From NCBI GenBank assembly GCA_900550735.1, contig URTD01000139.1, positions 1-5,018 of the forward strand: a stretch of DNA of 5,018 bases, written 5' to 3'. Shown piece after piece: positions 4,565-5,018 of this stretch (positions are counted from its first letter, which is position 1; each line of letters opens with the position of its first letter). The position numbers and the translations under genes are program-made. Below the pieces are notes generated by a model. That model made no database searches, was not told the DNA's origin, and saw only the letters and a program-made list of their open reading frames with translations. Origin of the DNA: an uncultured Collinsella sp. Lineage in GTDB: Bacteria > Actinomycetota > Coriobacteriia > Coriobacteriales > Coriobacteriaceae.

Positions 4565-5018
4565 TTATTGATGCATTTTTACCAGCCGCTCGTTCAGCGC
4601 CCGCAGGCCGTCCCGCACCTCGGCGGGCGAGACGACTTCTATCTTGCCGCCGAAGCCGCAGACCCAGCCGTAGAACTGGTCGCTGACACAGACGGGGACG
4701 TCGAAATGGAAATGTTCCTTCCCTTCCGGCACGAAGATGGGCGAAGCGCCGAAGCGCTCCCGCATGGCTGATTCAAGGTCGGAAGTACACCGCAGGGTGA
4801 CTCTATACTCCGGCCCGCCGAACATCTGGAAGTGCTTTTTCAGGTAGGAGGGCAGGTCGAAATTGGCAAACTGCTCCCTGCCCCGGCGCGGCTCGTCCAG
4901 CACCGTCACCCCGGCCATCTTATCCACCCGGTAATGGCGGATGCCCACCGGCTCCTTCTCGTCCTGATAGGCGATGAGGTAGTAGCAGCCATTCTCCCAC
5001 GCCATCTGCCAGGGGCTG
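4565..5018 (-). CDS. WYL-domain transcriptional regulator (C-terminal part, 5' end off window)
   Basis: The final 150 residues of a protein whose start lies beyond the right edge; reading continues in frame through codons for SPWQ at the boundary. The fragment opens within the WYL domain: SPWQMAWENGCYYLIAY, where YYL stands in the place of the W-Y-L signature, then IRHYRVDKM. A C-terminal WCX-like extension follows (about residues 77-150; YRVTLRC, then VCVSDQFYGWVCGFGGKIEVVSP). Proteins of this type usually have an N-terminal helix-turn-helix and bind nucleic-acid-related or small ligands through the WYL domain; none of that half is visible. An internal ATG at 5005 would cut the WYL domain and is not the real start. 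Arginine codons are 7 CGG of 12 with one AGA and one AGG, unlike the CGC-dominated trmO and malY. This suggests horizontal acquisition, perhaps from a Firmicute. Confidence 0.85.
   Translation of the reverse strand, partial: SPWQMAWENGCYYLIAYQDEKEPVGIRHYRVDKMAGVTVLDEPRRGREQFANFDLPSYLKKHFQMFGGPEYRVTLRCTSDLESAMRERFGASPIFVPEGKEHFHFDVPVCVSDQFYGWVCGFGGKIEVVSPAEVRDGLRALNERLVKMHQ

Noticed and set aside
3309..4565. 418-codon open frame antisense to malY
   Set aside because: It mirrors the GC-rich codons of malY, resembles no family, and crosses the terminator.

Overview
The window most resembles a high-GC Gram-positive gut bacterium of the Coriobacteriia, Collinsella-like. This is inferred from overall gene style: arginine is written almost only as CGC in the central genes, and an XRE/zinc-ribbon regulator sits among them. 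I ran no database search, so the taxonomy is tentative.

The left fifth (1-1171) is an accessory-looking, AT-richer region. It holds one small minus-strand gene, a ribbon-helix-helix antitoxin-like repressor (72-338), with a good promoter, a tandem operator-like motif and a dyad in its leader. The remaining roughly 750 bases (414-1171) carry no convincing gene but are dense in repeats: a 25-bp palindrome (615-639), a 30-bp perfect inverted repeat enclosing about 170 bp (742-771 / 941-970), inner hairpins, and a 55-bp hairpin-forming sequence present in two identical direct copies (1-55 and 1080-1134). Each copy of the 55-bp element lies just 3' of a minus-strand gene.

The centre holds two minus-strand genes in a probable operon. 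The first is a three-domain regulator (XRE helix-turn-helix, zinc ribbon, TipAS ligand-binding domain; 1469-2296). The second is a short CPYC glutaredoxin (1172-1417). Divergent from them is trmO (2438-3175), a tRNA t6A37 N-methyltransferase that seems to be read from a leaderless transcript. It is followed by a MalY/PatB-type PLP-dependent cystathionine beta-lyase/aminotransferase (3288-4502).

At the right end a strong bidirectional terminator (4522-4561) separates malY from a convergent minus-strand WYL-domain transcriptional regulator. That gene runs off the window at its 5' side, and its arginine codon use (mostly CGG) differs sharply from its neighbours.

The most unusual items are the repeated 55-bp hairpin with a tandem heptamer in its loop, the 30-bp inverted-repeat element, and the XRE-zinc ribbon-TipAS fusion paired with a glutaredoxin. 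I see no complete novel defence or mobile system. The antitoxin-like gene has no toxin inside the window.
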